From an uncultured Clostridia bacterium (lineage in GTDB: Bacteria; Bacillota; Clostridia; Christensenellales; Borkfalkiaceae), in the NCBI GenBank assembly GCA_947587085.1, contig CANPXX010000002.1, positions 1 through 56,562 on the forward strand: a DNA stretch of 56,562 nucleotides. Direction: 5' to 3'. How positions within the stretch are numbered: the first letter of the stretch is position 1; the number at the start of each line of letters is the position of its first letter. A program made the position numbers and the translations under genes. Shown here one piece after another: positions 23,889-31,126 of this stretch. Under the pieces are notes generated by a model. It searched no databases. It had not been told where the DNA came from and saw only the letters and a program-made list of their open reading frames with translations.

Positions 23889-24788
23889 ATGAAAAGAATC
23901 GTCTTGGGATTGCTCGCCGCATGGATGGCGGTATGCTGTCTTGCGGGGTGCGCGGAACGCGATAAGACCGAGGTCCCGCAGCACACGCACACCTATGAGG
24001 AGAAATGGACGTACGACGAAGAGGAGCATTGGCATAGGGCGACGTGCGGTCACCTCGACGCCTATGGCGACAGGGCGGCGCATACCTTCTCGGACGGGGT
24101 ATGCACCGTGTGCGGGTACAGGATCGTCGGCATGACCGTCGGCGAATTTGCCGCAGACCATGCGGAAAAGGCGAGAGACTTCGCGCGCAGCCGCATGCGG
24201 GCGGGCTCGACGGATCCCGCCGACCCTGAGGCGATCGGCTCCGAATTCGTGTGGTTCGTCACCGATGAAAACAACAAGGCGACGGAGCTTCGGTATCTGT
24301 ACACGGTCGCGCGGGAGGCGGCGGAGGGGTCGCAGACCTGCGGCGTGGCGCTCTTCATCGGCTCCTGGGAGAACGCGATCGACCTCAAAGATATAGCGGA
24401 GGGGGAGATCTATCTCGGGAGCGGAACGGCGAATTCGTCGCTGACCGTGTTCTCCTTCGACAAAAGCTCTCTCGCCGCGCATAGCGCGCTCGCCGACGCC
24501 GTCGCTTCCGCATATGCCTCCCTTTACGGGGAGGAGCTCGCGCAAGGCACAGCCGCTCCCCTTTGCAGGTTGTTCCGCTCGGACTATCGGGAGGGGCAGT
24601 ACACCCTCGAAACGTTCGACGTCACGGAGGGCGGATATATCCGCTACACCCTGACGGCCGCCTGCGCGGAGGGCTCCACCGACGGGGAGCTCGCCGCGGC
24701 GTTGCAGGCGCAGGAGAACATCTTGGACCATAAGGCAAGATCGTGGGATTCCAAGGGGGCGCTCGTCTATCGGAACATTGCGGACTGA
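23889..24788 (+). CDS. Small lipoprotein with HTH/CxxCG motif
   Basis: 299 residues. Signal peptide with lipobox LAGC (Cys21). Residues about 30-80 are rich in His, Cys and aromatic residues (HTHTYEEKW, HWHRATCGH, AHTFSDGVCTVCGY), a short metal-binding-like module common in clostridial surface proteins and seen again in the lipoprotein at 52256. The remaining ~215 residues form one alpha/beta domain without recognised motifs. AAGGAGAG precedes the ATG. Last gene before a terminator at 24836-24866, so it closes the putative surface operon. Confidence 0.75.
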   Translation: MKRIVLGLLAAWMAVCCLAGCAERDKTEVPQHTHTYEEKWTYDEEEHWHRATCGHLDAYGDRAAHTFSDGVCTVCGYRIVGMTVGEFAADHAEKARDFARSRMRAGSTDPADPEAIGSEFVWFVTDENNKATELRYLYTVAREAAEGSQTCGVALFIGSWENAIDLKDIAEGEIYLGSGTANSSLTVFSFDKSSLAAHSALADAVASAYASLYGEELAQGTAAPLCRLFRSDYREGQYTLETFDVTEGGYIRYTLTAACAEGSTDGELAAALQAQENILDHKARSWDSKGALVYRNIAD

Positions 24789-24835
24789 CGGCGGAAATGA
24801 CGGGTACGCACAAAGGCACATCCGCAAATTACGGG

Positions 24836-24866
24836 CGGGAGCGATCGGAACGCTCCCGTCCTTTTT
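24836..24866 (+). terminator. Terminator of the surface-protein operon
   Basis: Stem CGGGAGCG/CGCTCCCG (24836-24843, 24851-24858), 7-nt loop, then TCCTTTTTG. It ends the run of genes that starts at 11897. Confidence 0.8.
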
Positions 24867-24904
24867 GCCGCGTCCGTTTCCGCGATTCAGCCTCCCCAAA
24901 ACAT

Positions 24905-24933
24905 TTGCAATTTTTTTGCAAGTCTGCTATACT
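24905..24933 (+). promoter_or_regulatory. Promoter of obg, predicted leaderless
   Basis: TTGCAA (24905-24910), 17-nt spacer, TATACT (24928-24933). Only 6 nt separate the -10 box from the ATG at 24940, so the mRNA should start at the start codon. No ribosome site is present. Confidence 0.75.
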
Positions 24934-24939
24934 CTTCGC

Positions 24940-26214
24940 ATGGCAACCAACGGATTTACCGACAGAGTGAAGATCGCCGTCAAGGCGGGCGACGGCGGCG
25001 ACGGCATGAACTCCTTCAAGGCATACAAGGGGAAGCCCGCGTGCGGACCGGACGGCGGCGACGGCGGCGACGGCGGCTCCGTCGTCTTTGTGGGAGATAA
25101 GGACATGCACGACCTTCTCGCCTTCCGCTATATCGCGAAGTACTACGCGGGCGACGGGGCGCGCGGCGGCACCAACCAATGCGCGGGCAAGCGCGGGGAG
25201 GACGTCGTCATCAAGGTTCCCTGCGGCACCCTCGTGCGGGACGCGGAGAGCGGAAAGATCGTGTGCGACGTCTATGAGGACGGCGAGCGCATCGTCGTCT
25301 TGAAGGGAGGACGGGGCGGCAAGGGAAACGTCCGCTTTACCACGGCGCGCCGCCACGCCCCCAACTTCGCGCAGAAGGGGACCAAGACGCGCGCCCGCGC
25401 CGTCATTCTCGAAATGAAGGTGATCGCCGACGTGGGGCTCGTGGGCTTCCCCAACGTGGGGAAGAGCACGCTGCTTTCCAAGGTGACGGCGGCGCGTCCC
25501 AAGATCGCAGACTATCACTTCACCACCCTCTCGCCCAATCTCGGCGTGGCGGAGCGGTACGGGGAGACGTTCATCGTCGCCGACATCCCGGGGCTCATCG
25601 AGGGCGCCTCGCGGGGGGCGGGGCTCGGGCACGACTTCCTCCGCCATATCGAGCGCACCCGCATGATCTGCCACGTGGTGGACATCTCGGGCATGGAGGG
25701 GAGAGACCCGCTCGACGACTTCGAGAAGGTGAACGCCGAGCTCGGGGCGTATTCCGCGCGGCTCGCGGAGCTGCCGCAGATCGTCGCCCTCAACAAGTGC
25801 GACCACCCCGACGCGGAGGAGAACATACGGCGCTTCCGCGCCCGCCATCCCGACCTTCCCGTCTACCCGATCTGCGCCCTGAGGGGGGAGGGGACGGGGG
25901 AGCTCGTGGACGCCCTCGCGGAGAAGCTCGCAGAGCTGCCGCCCTCCGAGCGCATCCCCGCCGACGAGGTGCTGTTCGACGAGGAGCCCGACAACACGCA
26001 GTTCGAGGTGTTCAAGGACGAGAACGGCGCCTATGTCGTGGTGGGCGGGCTGGTGGAGATGCTCTGCCGAAACGTTGTCCTGAACGACCCCGAGAGCATG
26101 AACTATTTCCAGCGCGTCCTCAAATTGCGCGGCGTGTTCCGCACGCTCGAAGAGATGGGATGCCGCGCGGGAGACACCGTCGTCGTCGGCGAAGTGGAAT
26201 TCGATTATGTGTGA
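24940..26214 (+). CDS. obg: GTPase Obg (CgtA)
   Basis: 424 residues, typical length. Essential GTPase acting in 50S ribosome assembly and stress control. Three domains are visible: the glycine-rich Obg fold (about 1-160: KAGDGGDGMNSF, GPDGGDGGDGGSV, LKGGRGGKGN), the G domain (GFPNVGKST, DIPGLIEGA, NKCD) and the C-terminal OCT domain (about 345-424, NTQFEVFKDENGAYVV). yhbY follows after 10 nt. The start appears leaderless. Confidence 0.97.
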   Translation: MATNGFTDRVKIAVKAGDGGDGMNSFKAYKGKPACGPDGGDGGDGGSVVFVGDKDMHDLLAFRYIAKYYAGDGARGGTNQCAGKRGEDVVIKVPCGTLVRDAESGKIVCDVYEDGERIVVLKGGRGGKGNVRFTTARRHAPNFAQKGTKTRARAVILEMKVIADVGLVGFPNVGKSTLLSKVTAARPKIADYHFTTLSPNLGVAERYGETFIVADIPGLIEGASRGAGLGHDFLRHIERTRMICHVVDISGMEGRDPLDDFEKVNAELGAYSARLAELPQIVALNKCDHPDAEENIRRFRARHPDLPVYPICALRGEGTGELVDALAEKLAELPPSERIPADEVLFDEEPDNTQFEVFKDENGAYVVVGGLVEMLCRNVVLNDPESMNYFQRVLKLRGVFRTLEEMGCRAGDTVVVGEVEFDYV

Positions 26215-26224
26215 GGAGAATACG

Positions 26225-26515
26225 ATGTTTACTTCAAAAGAAAGAGCAAAACTGAGATCGCTAGCGAGCACGATGCGCCCCGTCATGCAGGTGGGCAAGG
26301 AGGGGATCACGGAATCCCTCGTCGGCGCCCTCTCGGACGCGTTGGAGGCGCGCGAGCTCATCAAGCTGACCCTTCTGCCCGCCGCGGGCGGCGACGGGGA
26401 GAATCTCGCCGCCAACCTCGCCGAGCTTTTGCACGCCGAGGTCGTCGCCGTCATCGGCAGGAAGGCGATCCTCTACCGCCGCTCCTCGCGCGAGATAGCG
26501 CACATCGAGTTTTGA
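26225..26515 (+). CDS. yhbY: YhbY-family ribosome assembly RNA-binding protein (CRM domain)
   Basis: 96 residues with one CRM domain: it begins LTSKERAKLRSLA-like, then MRPVMQVGKEGITESLV with the GxxG-type loop, then ELIKLTL and VIGRKAILYRRS. Binds rRNA in 50S assembly, which fits with the adjacent obg. The ATG at 26225 has GAGGAG 6 nt upstream. Terminator follows. Confidence 0.93.
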   Translation: MFTSKERAKLRSLASTMRPVMQVGKEGITESLVGALSDALEARELIKLTLLPAAGGDGENLAANLAELLHAEVVAVIGRKAILYRRSSREIAHIEF

Positions 26516-26526
26516 AGGCTTTGAGA

Positions 26527-26558
26527 GCGCGCTCCCCTTCCGCGGGGAGCGCGCATTT
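26527..26558 (+). terminator. Intrinsic terminator after yhbY
   Basis: Eleven-base-pair stem GCGCGCTCCCC/GGGGAGCGCGC (26527-26537, 26544-26554), 6-nt loop, then ATTTTG. The same GCTCCCCGCGG-type core recurs in the hairpin at 38217. Confidence 0.8.
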
Positions 26559-26603
26559 TGCACAACAGGGTGCAAATTTCGCAGTCAAAATTTCCGTCTG
26601 ATA

Positions 26604-26632
26604 TTGACAAACGGCGCGGGGCGCGATATAAT
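26604..26632 (+). promoter_or_regulatory. Promoter of the IQSDD/L15-like membrane protein
   Basis: TTGACA (26604-26609), 17-nt spacer, TATAAT (26627-26632): consensus sigma-A promoter, about 50 nt of leader before the ATG at 26690. Confidence 0.85.
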
Positions 26633-26689
26633 ACCCGTATATCCGAAACGCGGCTTCCCGCGGTCGGCAAAGATGTAGAGAGGTTTGCC

Positions 26690-27958
26690 ATGCGTACTTT
26701 CAATTCGCTTTCCATGTTGCTCGCCTCCTCCTTGCAGGACTATCTGTGGCTCGTCATTTTGCTGTGCGTGCTCATCGCGGTCGCGCTCGCCGTGCTCATC
26801 GTGCTCCTCGTGTGGCACAAGAGGAAGGCGGAGACCGCGCCCGAAGAGCCCGCGTCCGAGCCCAAAAAAGAACCCGAACCCAAACAAGAGCTCGAGCTAA
26901 AAAAGGAACCCGAGCCCAAAACAAAACCCGAGCCTGTAAAAGAGCCCGAGCCGAAGAGAGAGGCGAAGCCGTCGCCCGCTCCCCGCGGCGGGGAGAGTGA
27001 GCTCGCCGCGGCGCTCGCCGTTGCCGTCCCCGCGGAGGACGCCGTGGCGGCGCCTGCTGTCGTCGTGCGGCGAAGATTGGTATATGTCCGCTACGACCGC
27101 AGTTTCCTCGCCCGTCTCATCCAATCGGACGACGCGGTGAAGGCGTATTATTCCGAACTCAAAAACAAATTGTTCTCCTACGGCGTGAAGAGCAGGCTGA
27201 GCTGGAAGGCGGAGAGCTTCCGCTACCGCGGCGAACTGCTCGTCCGCATGAAGATACGGGGCAAGCGGCTGTGCGTGTACTATGCCTTGGATCCCGCCCG
27301 CTTCGCCGAGACCAAGTACAAGGTGGAGGACGGGTCCGATGTGCGCTCCAACGAGGGCGTGCCCTGTCTGTACCGCATCCTCAACGACCGCCGCTTGCGC
27401 TACGCGAAGGACCTCATCGACTTGTTGATGGCGGAGCGCGGCGTTCCGTCCGTTTCGGGCGGGGAAGAGGACTATGCGGCGCGCTATCCCTATGAGGAGA
27501 TCGGACCGCTTCTCTTGCGCAAGTTGGCGAAGCGCATCGAATACACCGAGGAGGAGGCGGCGGGGGAGAACACCGTCGCGAACGCGGAGGACAAGTTCGT
27601 CCGCGAGGAATACAGAATCGAAGGCGGCGCGGTGCAGGCGGAACAGGCGCACACGCTGATGCGCGACGAGGTGGCTGAAGAGCTCGTGGAGGAGGGCGTC
27701 CTCTATGCGGACAAGACCAAGACGGGCATCATCAACGTGGACACGCTCGGCGAATACTTCGAGAGCGGCGAGGAGGTCACGTTGGAGAAGATCAAGGAGC
27801 GCATGCCCTTCTTCAATAGGAAGGTCACCTATTTGAAGGTGCTGGCGCGGGGCAGACTTGCGGAGCCCCTCATCGTCACCGCGGACGACTTCTCGCCCGA
27901 CGCCGTGAAGATGATCGTGCTCACGGGCGGACGGGTCATCCGCACGAAGCGCAGATAG
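26690..27958 (+). CDS. Membrane-anchored protein with IQSDD domain and uL15-like C-terminus
   Basis: 422 residues. One N-terminal transmembrane segment (about 18-42), a linker of EPEPK-type repeats (about 50-100), then the IQSDD domain (about 125-245: DRSFLARLIQSDD, KNKLFSYGVKSRLSWKAESFRYR, FAETKYKVEDGS, PCLYRILNDRRLRYAKDL) shared with the protein at 17753. The last ~75 residues (KTGIINVDTLGEYFESGEEVT..., KVLARGRLAEPLIVTADDFS, GGRVIRTKRR) resemble the C-terminal half of ribosomal protein uL15. It is not a ribosomal protein: it is membrane-anchored and single-copy outside ribosomal operons. Strong own promoter. Function unknown. Confidence 0.78.
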   Translation: MRTFNSLSMLLASSLQDYLWLVILLCVLIAVALAVLIVLLVWHKRKAETAPEEPASEPKKEPEPKQELELKKEPEPKTKPEPVKEPEPKREAKPSPAPRGGESELAAALAVAVPAEDAVAAPAVVVRRRLVYVRYDRSFLARLIQSDDAVKAYYSELKNKLFSYGVKSRLSWKAESFRYRGELLVRMKIRGKRLCVYYALDPARFAETKYKVEDGSDVRSNEGVPCLYRILNDRRLRYAKDLIDLLMAERGVPSVSGGEEDYAARYPYEEIGPLLLRKLAKRIEYTEEEAAGENTVANAEDKFVREEYRIEGGAVQAEQAHTLMRDEVAEELVEEGVLYADKTKTGIINVDTLGEYFESGEEVTLEKIKERMPFFNRKVTYLKVLARGRLAEPLIVTADDFSPDAVKMIVLTGGRVIRTKRR

Positions 27959-27990
27959 GGAAGGGTCGTAAGAATTTGGCATAACAACGG

Positions 27991-28018
27991 GCGCGGCGCA
28001 AAGAAAATTGCACCGCGC
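27991..28018 (+). terminator. Probable terminator after the L15-like gene
   Basis: Hairpin GCGCGGCGCAA/TTGCACCGCGC (27991-28001, 28008-28018), one mismatch in 11 pairs. The following T-run is weak (CTTGTC). Confidence 0.5.
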
Positions 28019-28170
28019 CTTGTCATATCGCCTTGCCGCTTGCCTATGCCATGCCGCCCGCACGTTCCTTATTGCCCAAGGGCGGCACGCCCCGATTGCG
28101 GCTTCTGATTGTATTACTAAAATCGGCACAAGCCGTAGGCGAAGTAGCGGAGGCGAAGGTTCTTTTTATT

Positions 28171-28268
28171 GTCATTTCGACCGAAGCGTAGCGAAGTGGA
28201 GAAATCTCTACCTTATTATAATGCGGTGGAGATGTTTCGACTTCGGCTTCGCCTTCGCTCAACATGAC
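28171..28268 (+). repeat. Dispersed palindrome R1
   Basis: Arms from GTCATTTCGACCG to AATCTCTACC and from GGTGGAGATG to CTCAACATGAC, separated by TTATTATAATGC. The left arm is diverged and shorter than in the copy at 51657. Confidence 0.75.
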
Positions 28269-28298
28269 AAAAAGGGAATGCACCGCTATTATAATTCC

Positions 28299-28500
28299 TC
28301 GCGCGTAGCAAAATCGCATTTTGCGGAGCGCGCCTCAATTTGCGCGGCTCGTCCGCGCTTGTTGTCAGAGCAAGCGACAGAGAGCCCCAAACTTGTTTCC
28401 CATCCCCGCCAATTTCCGTCGCGAAATTCTTTGCCCTCATTATAAGAACACGCGCGATGAAATCGCGCGTGGCTATTCGATGAAGAATTTCGCGAAACTA
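28299..28500 (+). repeat. R2 element, copy A (subtype 1)
   Basis: About 200 bp of conserved blocks: GCAAAATCGCATTTTGC hairpin, GCGCGGCTCGTCCGCGCTTG, GTTTCCC, then 13-bp arms TCGCGAAATTCTT and AAGAATTTCGCGA. Between the last arms lies an inner hairpin of ACGCGCGAT/ATCGCGCGT. All four R2 copies in the window face the same way. Confidence 0.85.
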
Positions 28501-28502
28501 TC

Positions 28503-28705
28503 CTCGCGCGGAGCAAAATCGCATTTTGCGGAGCGCGCCTTAATTTGCGCGGCTCGTCCGCGCTTGTTGTCGGAGCAAGCGACAGAGAGACAAAACCATG
28601 TTTCCCATAATAGCTCCTTTCCGTCGCGAAATTCTTTGCCCTCATTATAAGAACACGCGCGATGAAATCGCGCGTGTCTATCTGATGAAGAATTTCGCGA
28701 AACTA
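28503..28705 (+). repeat. R2 element, copy B (subtype 1)
   Basis: Directly follows copy A and shares its inner ACGCGCGAT hairpin; the block after GTTTCCC differs (ATAATAGCTCC instead of GTCCCCGCC). Followed by a CTCGCGAAACG/CGTTTTTCGCG-like tail. Confidence 0.85.
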
Positions 28706-28748
28706 TCTCGCGAAACGTTTTTCGCGAAAAAGCAGATTGCAAGTCGCA

Positions 28749-29063
28749 TTATCTATCCTTAAAAGTAAAATAATATACCGACCCGAAATAGGGCGCCAAC
28801 AGAAGGGGAATCGCAATTCCGCTTGCTCCGAATGCAAGACCCATCTTGAACCACTCCTCGTAAGACTTCCCGCGATTCAGATTATACGAATTTCGCAATG
28901 CAGGAATCATGAAAAACAACCATACATTCACGATCACGCAAGAAACGATTTTTTCAGCGGTCCACGACAGCGACCGATCGATAAAAAACAGGGACACACT
29001 GATTCCGACCAAGATTGTTGACAGCAACAAAACGATCAATTTCATTCTTACAGTATCATACAT
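28749..29063 (-). CDS. Small orphan membrane protein
   Basis: 104 residues with three to four hydrophobic segments (about 8-30, 35-55, 75-100) and a central NLNRGKSYEEWFKMG. Not recognised. The ATG at 29063 (or 18 nt further in) has no strong ribosome site. Its DNA is clearly richer in A/T than the neighbours and it sits alone between repeat clusters, so it may be acquired or in decay. Reality as a gene is supported by the sensible membrane topology and positive N-terminal charge. Confidence 0.5.
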   Translation of the reverse strand: MYDTVRMKLIVLLLSTILVGISVSLFFIDRSLSWTAEKIVSCVIVNVWLFFMIPALRNSYNLNRGKSYEEWFKMGLAFGASGIAIPLLLAPYFGSVYYFTFKDR

Positions 29064-29373
29064 AGCCGAACACCGTATAATCCTTGATAGGGTTTTAGAA
29101 AGACACCGTGAACGGTAAGCCGATAACAAGAGTATAGCGCAAAGGGCGGCCGATGTCAAACGAAAATGCGGACGGCTCACCCTTGCGAGGTTCCTATTGT
29201 AGCCCAAGCACCGAAGCATTCTTTCATGTCATGCCGCCCCGCGCGAGGCTTCTTTTGTAGACACAGCGTGGCACCCTCTCAAATGTCATTTTGCCCCGCG
29301 CGCGCATTCTTTTGTTCTTCTAAGCGCGGCACAAGCCGTAGGCGAAGTAGCGGAGGAGTAGCCGCTCCTTATT

Positions 29374-29537
29374 GTCATTTTGCCCGACGCGTAGCGGCGC
29401 ACGAGCCGTAGGCGAAGTAGCGGAGGCGAAGCCGAAGTCGAAAAATCTCTACCTTATTAAAATGCGGTAGAGATGCCTACTTCGCGGCATTGCCGCTCGT
29501 GCCGTTGCAAGCAACGGGGCGACAGGCTCGGCATGAC
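29374..29537 (+). repeat. Dispersed palindrome R1, enlarged copy
   Basis: Begins GTCATTTTGCCCGACG and ends GCTCGGCATGAC. It keeps the central AAAAATCTCTACC...GGTAGAGATGCC but both arms carry insertions, including a GCCGTTGCAAGCAACGGGGC hairpin. Confidence 0.65.
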
Positions 29538-29664
29538 ATTTGAGAAGGCTTCGCCCTTGGTCTACAATCAGAAGCTGCAATCGGGGCGTGCCGCCCTTCG
29601 GCAAATAGAACGTGCGGGCGGGGCAACATGACAGAAAGGGAATGCCCCCTCATTCAAATTCTTG

Positions 29665-29852
29665 TCGCGCGTAGCAAAATCGCATTTTGCGGAGCGCGCC
29701 CCAATTTGCGCGGCTCGTCCGCGCTTGTTGTCGGAGCAAGCGACGAAGAGCCCCAAACTTGTTTCCCGTCCCCGCCTATTTCCGTCGCGAAATTCTTTGC
29801 CCTTATTCTTGCCCCGCAGGGAGCTTCTCTTTGGAAGAATTTCGCGAAACTA
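29665..29852 (+). repeat. R2 element, copy C (subtype 2)
   Basis: Same flanking blocks as copies A and B, including the TCGCGAAATTCTT/AAGAATTTCGCGA arms, but the inner segment is TTGCCCCGCAGGGAGCTTC instead of the ACGCGCGAT hairpin. Confidence 0.85.
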
Positions 29853-29866
29853 AACGAATTGATTTT

Positions 29867-30925
29867 TTATACGGCAGGTGCCATGGCGGGCTTCTTTTTC
29901 TTTTTGAGCTCGGTCTCGAGGTCGGAGCACGCCTCCTCGAATTCCACCTCCGTCTCGGAGACGTCCACGCCGTCCAAGATGTCCTGCAACTTATATTCGG
30001 TGTTGAGGTACTTGATGGTCTGATAGCCGATCACGGTGGTGAGGGTGCCGTTCGCGAGTCCCTGCACCGAGGAGTCCACGATGGCGGAGATCGCCGAGCC
30101 GAGGATGGGGATCCCCTTCACGGCGTTGCCCATCGTGGTCACCACGCTGTTGCCGATGTTGAGCCCGCTCAGCCCGTAGGCGATGAGGGAGTTTTGGAGC
30201 ACCCGTCCGAAGATCTTCACGAGGCGCGCGTCGGAGGGACGGAAGCCGTACAGGAACACGAGGTCCTTGATGAGCTGCATGTTGACGAACACGATGAGCG
30301 CCGCGTCGAGCTTCGCCGTCTGCGAGATGGCGGAGTATGCCGCCGATTTGAGCGAACTGCGGAAGATGAGCGTCTTGGCGGACTTTTTCACCGAGCCCGA
30401 ATAGAGGGCGGTGAGGTTGCGTTTGATGCCCTCCTCGTCGTCCGTCTTCATGGCGATGGCGAGCTGACCCACCGTCTTGGAATCGTACCAGCCGACGCCG
30501 TCCACCTTGGAGGTGAGGTCGATGATCTTATCGGCGATGTCGTGCCGCACCTTGCGGTTGTGGCGGATGGCGCCGCGCGCCGTGTAGGCGTTCACGTTGG
30601 TGACAAAGGCGGGGGCGCGGAAGATCTTCACGAGGGGGACGATGAAGCAGAAGATATAGAGAAGGACGCACACCGCCGCCGTGCCGTAGCCTGCATATTT
30701 GTTGATGTCGAACACGCGCAGCGTGACGAAGAAGAGACAGACGAAGAGAAAGACGCCGACGAGCGCCGCAAAGAAGCGCAGAAAGAACTTGGCGCCCCGC
30801 ACATTCTGGCGCTTCACGTACCGCTGTTCGTATTCATAGATGGAGATCTTTCCGTTCTCCGACGGGGCGGTCGCCGTCGGTTCGGTGATGAGCGCCGTGC
30901 ACTCTTCCTTTTTCTTCTTTCCCAT
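29867..30925 (-). CDS. DUF697-type (YcjF-like) membrane protein
   Basis: 352 residues. Basic N-terminus (MGKKKKEE), two transmembrane segments (about 50-75 and 85-108), then a region of helices ending in the DUF697 signature: LDAALIVFVNMQLIKDLVFLYG, LIAYGLSGLNIGNSV, KGIPILGSAISAIVDSSVQGLANG. A basic tail (KKKKK) closes it. GGGAGG lies 7 nt before the ATG at 30925. It is divergent from the gene at 31127. Function unknown; family members associate with GTPases or envelope maintenance. Confidence 0.8.
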   Translation of the reverse strand: MGKKKKEECTALITEPTATAPSENGKISIYEYEQRYVKRQNVRGAKFFLRFFAALVGVFLFVCLFFVTLRVFDINKYAGYGTAAVCVLLYIFCFIVPLVKIFRAPAFVTNVNAYTARGAIRHNRKVRHDIADKIIDLTSKVDGVGWYDSKTVGQLAIAMKTDDEEGIKRNLTALYSGSVKKSAKTLIFRSSLKSAAYSAISQTAKLDAALIVFVNMQLIKDLVFLYGFRPSDARLVKIFGRVLQNSLIAYGLSGLNIGNSVVTTMGNAVKGIPILGSAISAIVDSSVQGLANGTLTTVIGYQTIKYLNTEYKLQDILDGVDVSETEVEFEEACSDLETELKKKKKPAMAPAV

Positions 30926-30941
30926 AGGGAGCCTCCCGATT

Positions 30942-30982
30942 CTGAATGTATTCAGCATACACCAAAATTCGCCGTTTGTAAA
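30942..30982 (-). promoter_or_regulatory. Promoter of the DUF697 gene with overlapping palindrome
   Basis: Minus strand TTTACA (30982-30977), 17-nt spacer, TATGCT (30959-30954). A perfect inverted repeat CTGAAT-GT-ATTCAG (30942-30955) overlaps the -10 and the expected start site and could be an operator. Confidence 0.55.
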
Positions 30983-31064
30983 GGGCTTTGGGCAAAATTT
31001 CTTCTCCGCGGGGGGAGAGGGAAATGTTTCCGCTCGGAAATTTCGGACTCTTTGAGAAAACCTG

Positions 31065-31093
31065 TTGACAAAGCGGACCAACTCTTATATAAT
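31065..31093 (+). promoter_or_regulatory. Consensus promoter of the gene at 31127
   Basis: TTGACA (31065-31070), 17-nt spacer, TATAAT (31088-31093): perfect in both boxes. The start codon is 34 nt beyond the -10 box; GAGGGC is the ribosome site. Confidence 0.9.
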
Positions 31094-31126
31094 ATTCTTA
31101 ATACCAAAATAAATCGCGAGGGCACT

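Larger units (their letters stand above)
27959..28748. other. 790-bp gene-free repeat island, left part
   Basis: Contains the terminator above, a CCGCCC-GCACGTTCC module (28050-28100) also found at 29570, 51540 and 51580, one R1 palindrome and two tandem R2 elements (copies A and B). No coding sequence is supported; short open frames here cross the repeats. Confidence 0.7.
29064..29866. other. 803-bp gene-free repeat island, right part
   Basis: Holds mixed fragments of the CCGCCC-GCACGTTC modules in both directions, an R1 copy with an enlarged interior, and R2 copy C. No gene is supported. The convergent minus-strand gene ends at 29867. Confidence 0.65.

Noticed and set aside
28299-28705. 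CRISPR array for the tandem R2 copies
   Set aside because: Units are about 200 bp with internal hairpins, no short repeats with unique spacers and no cas genes.
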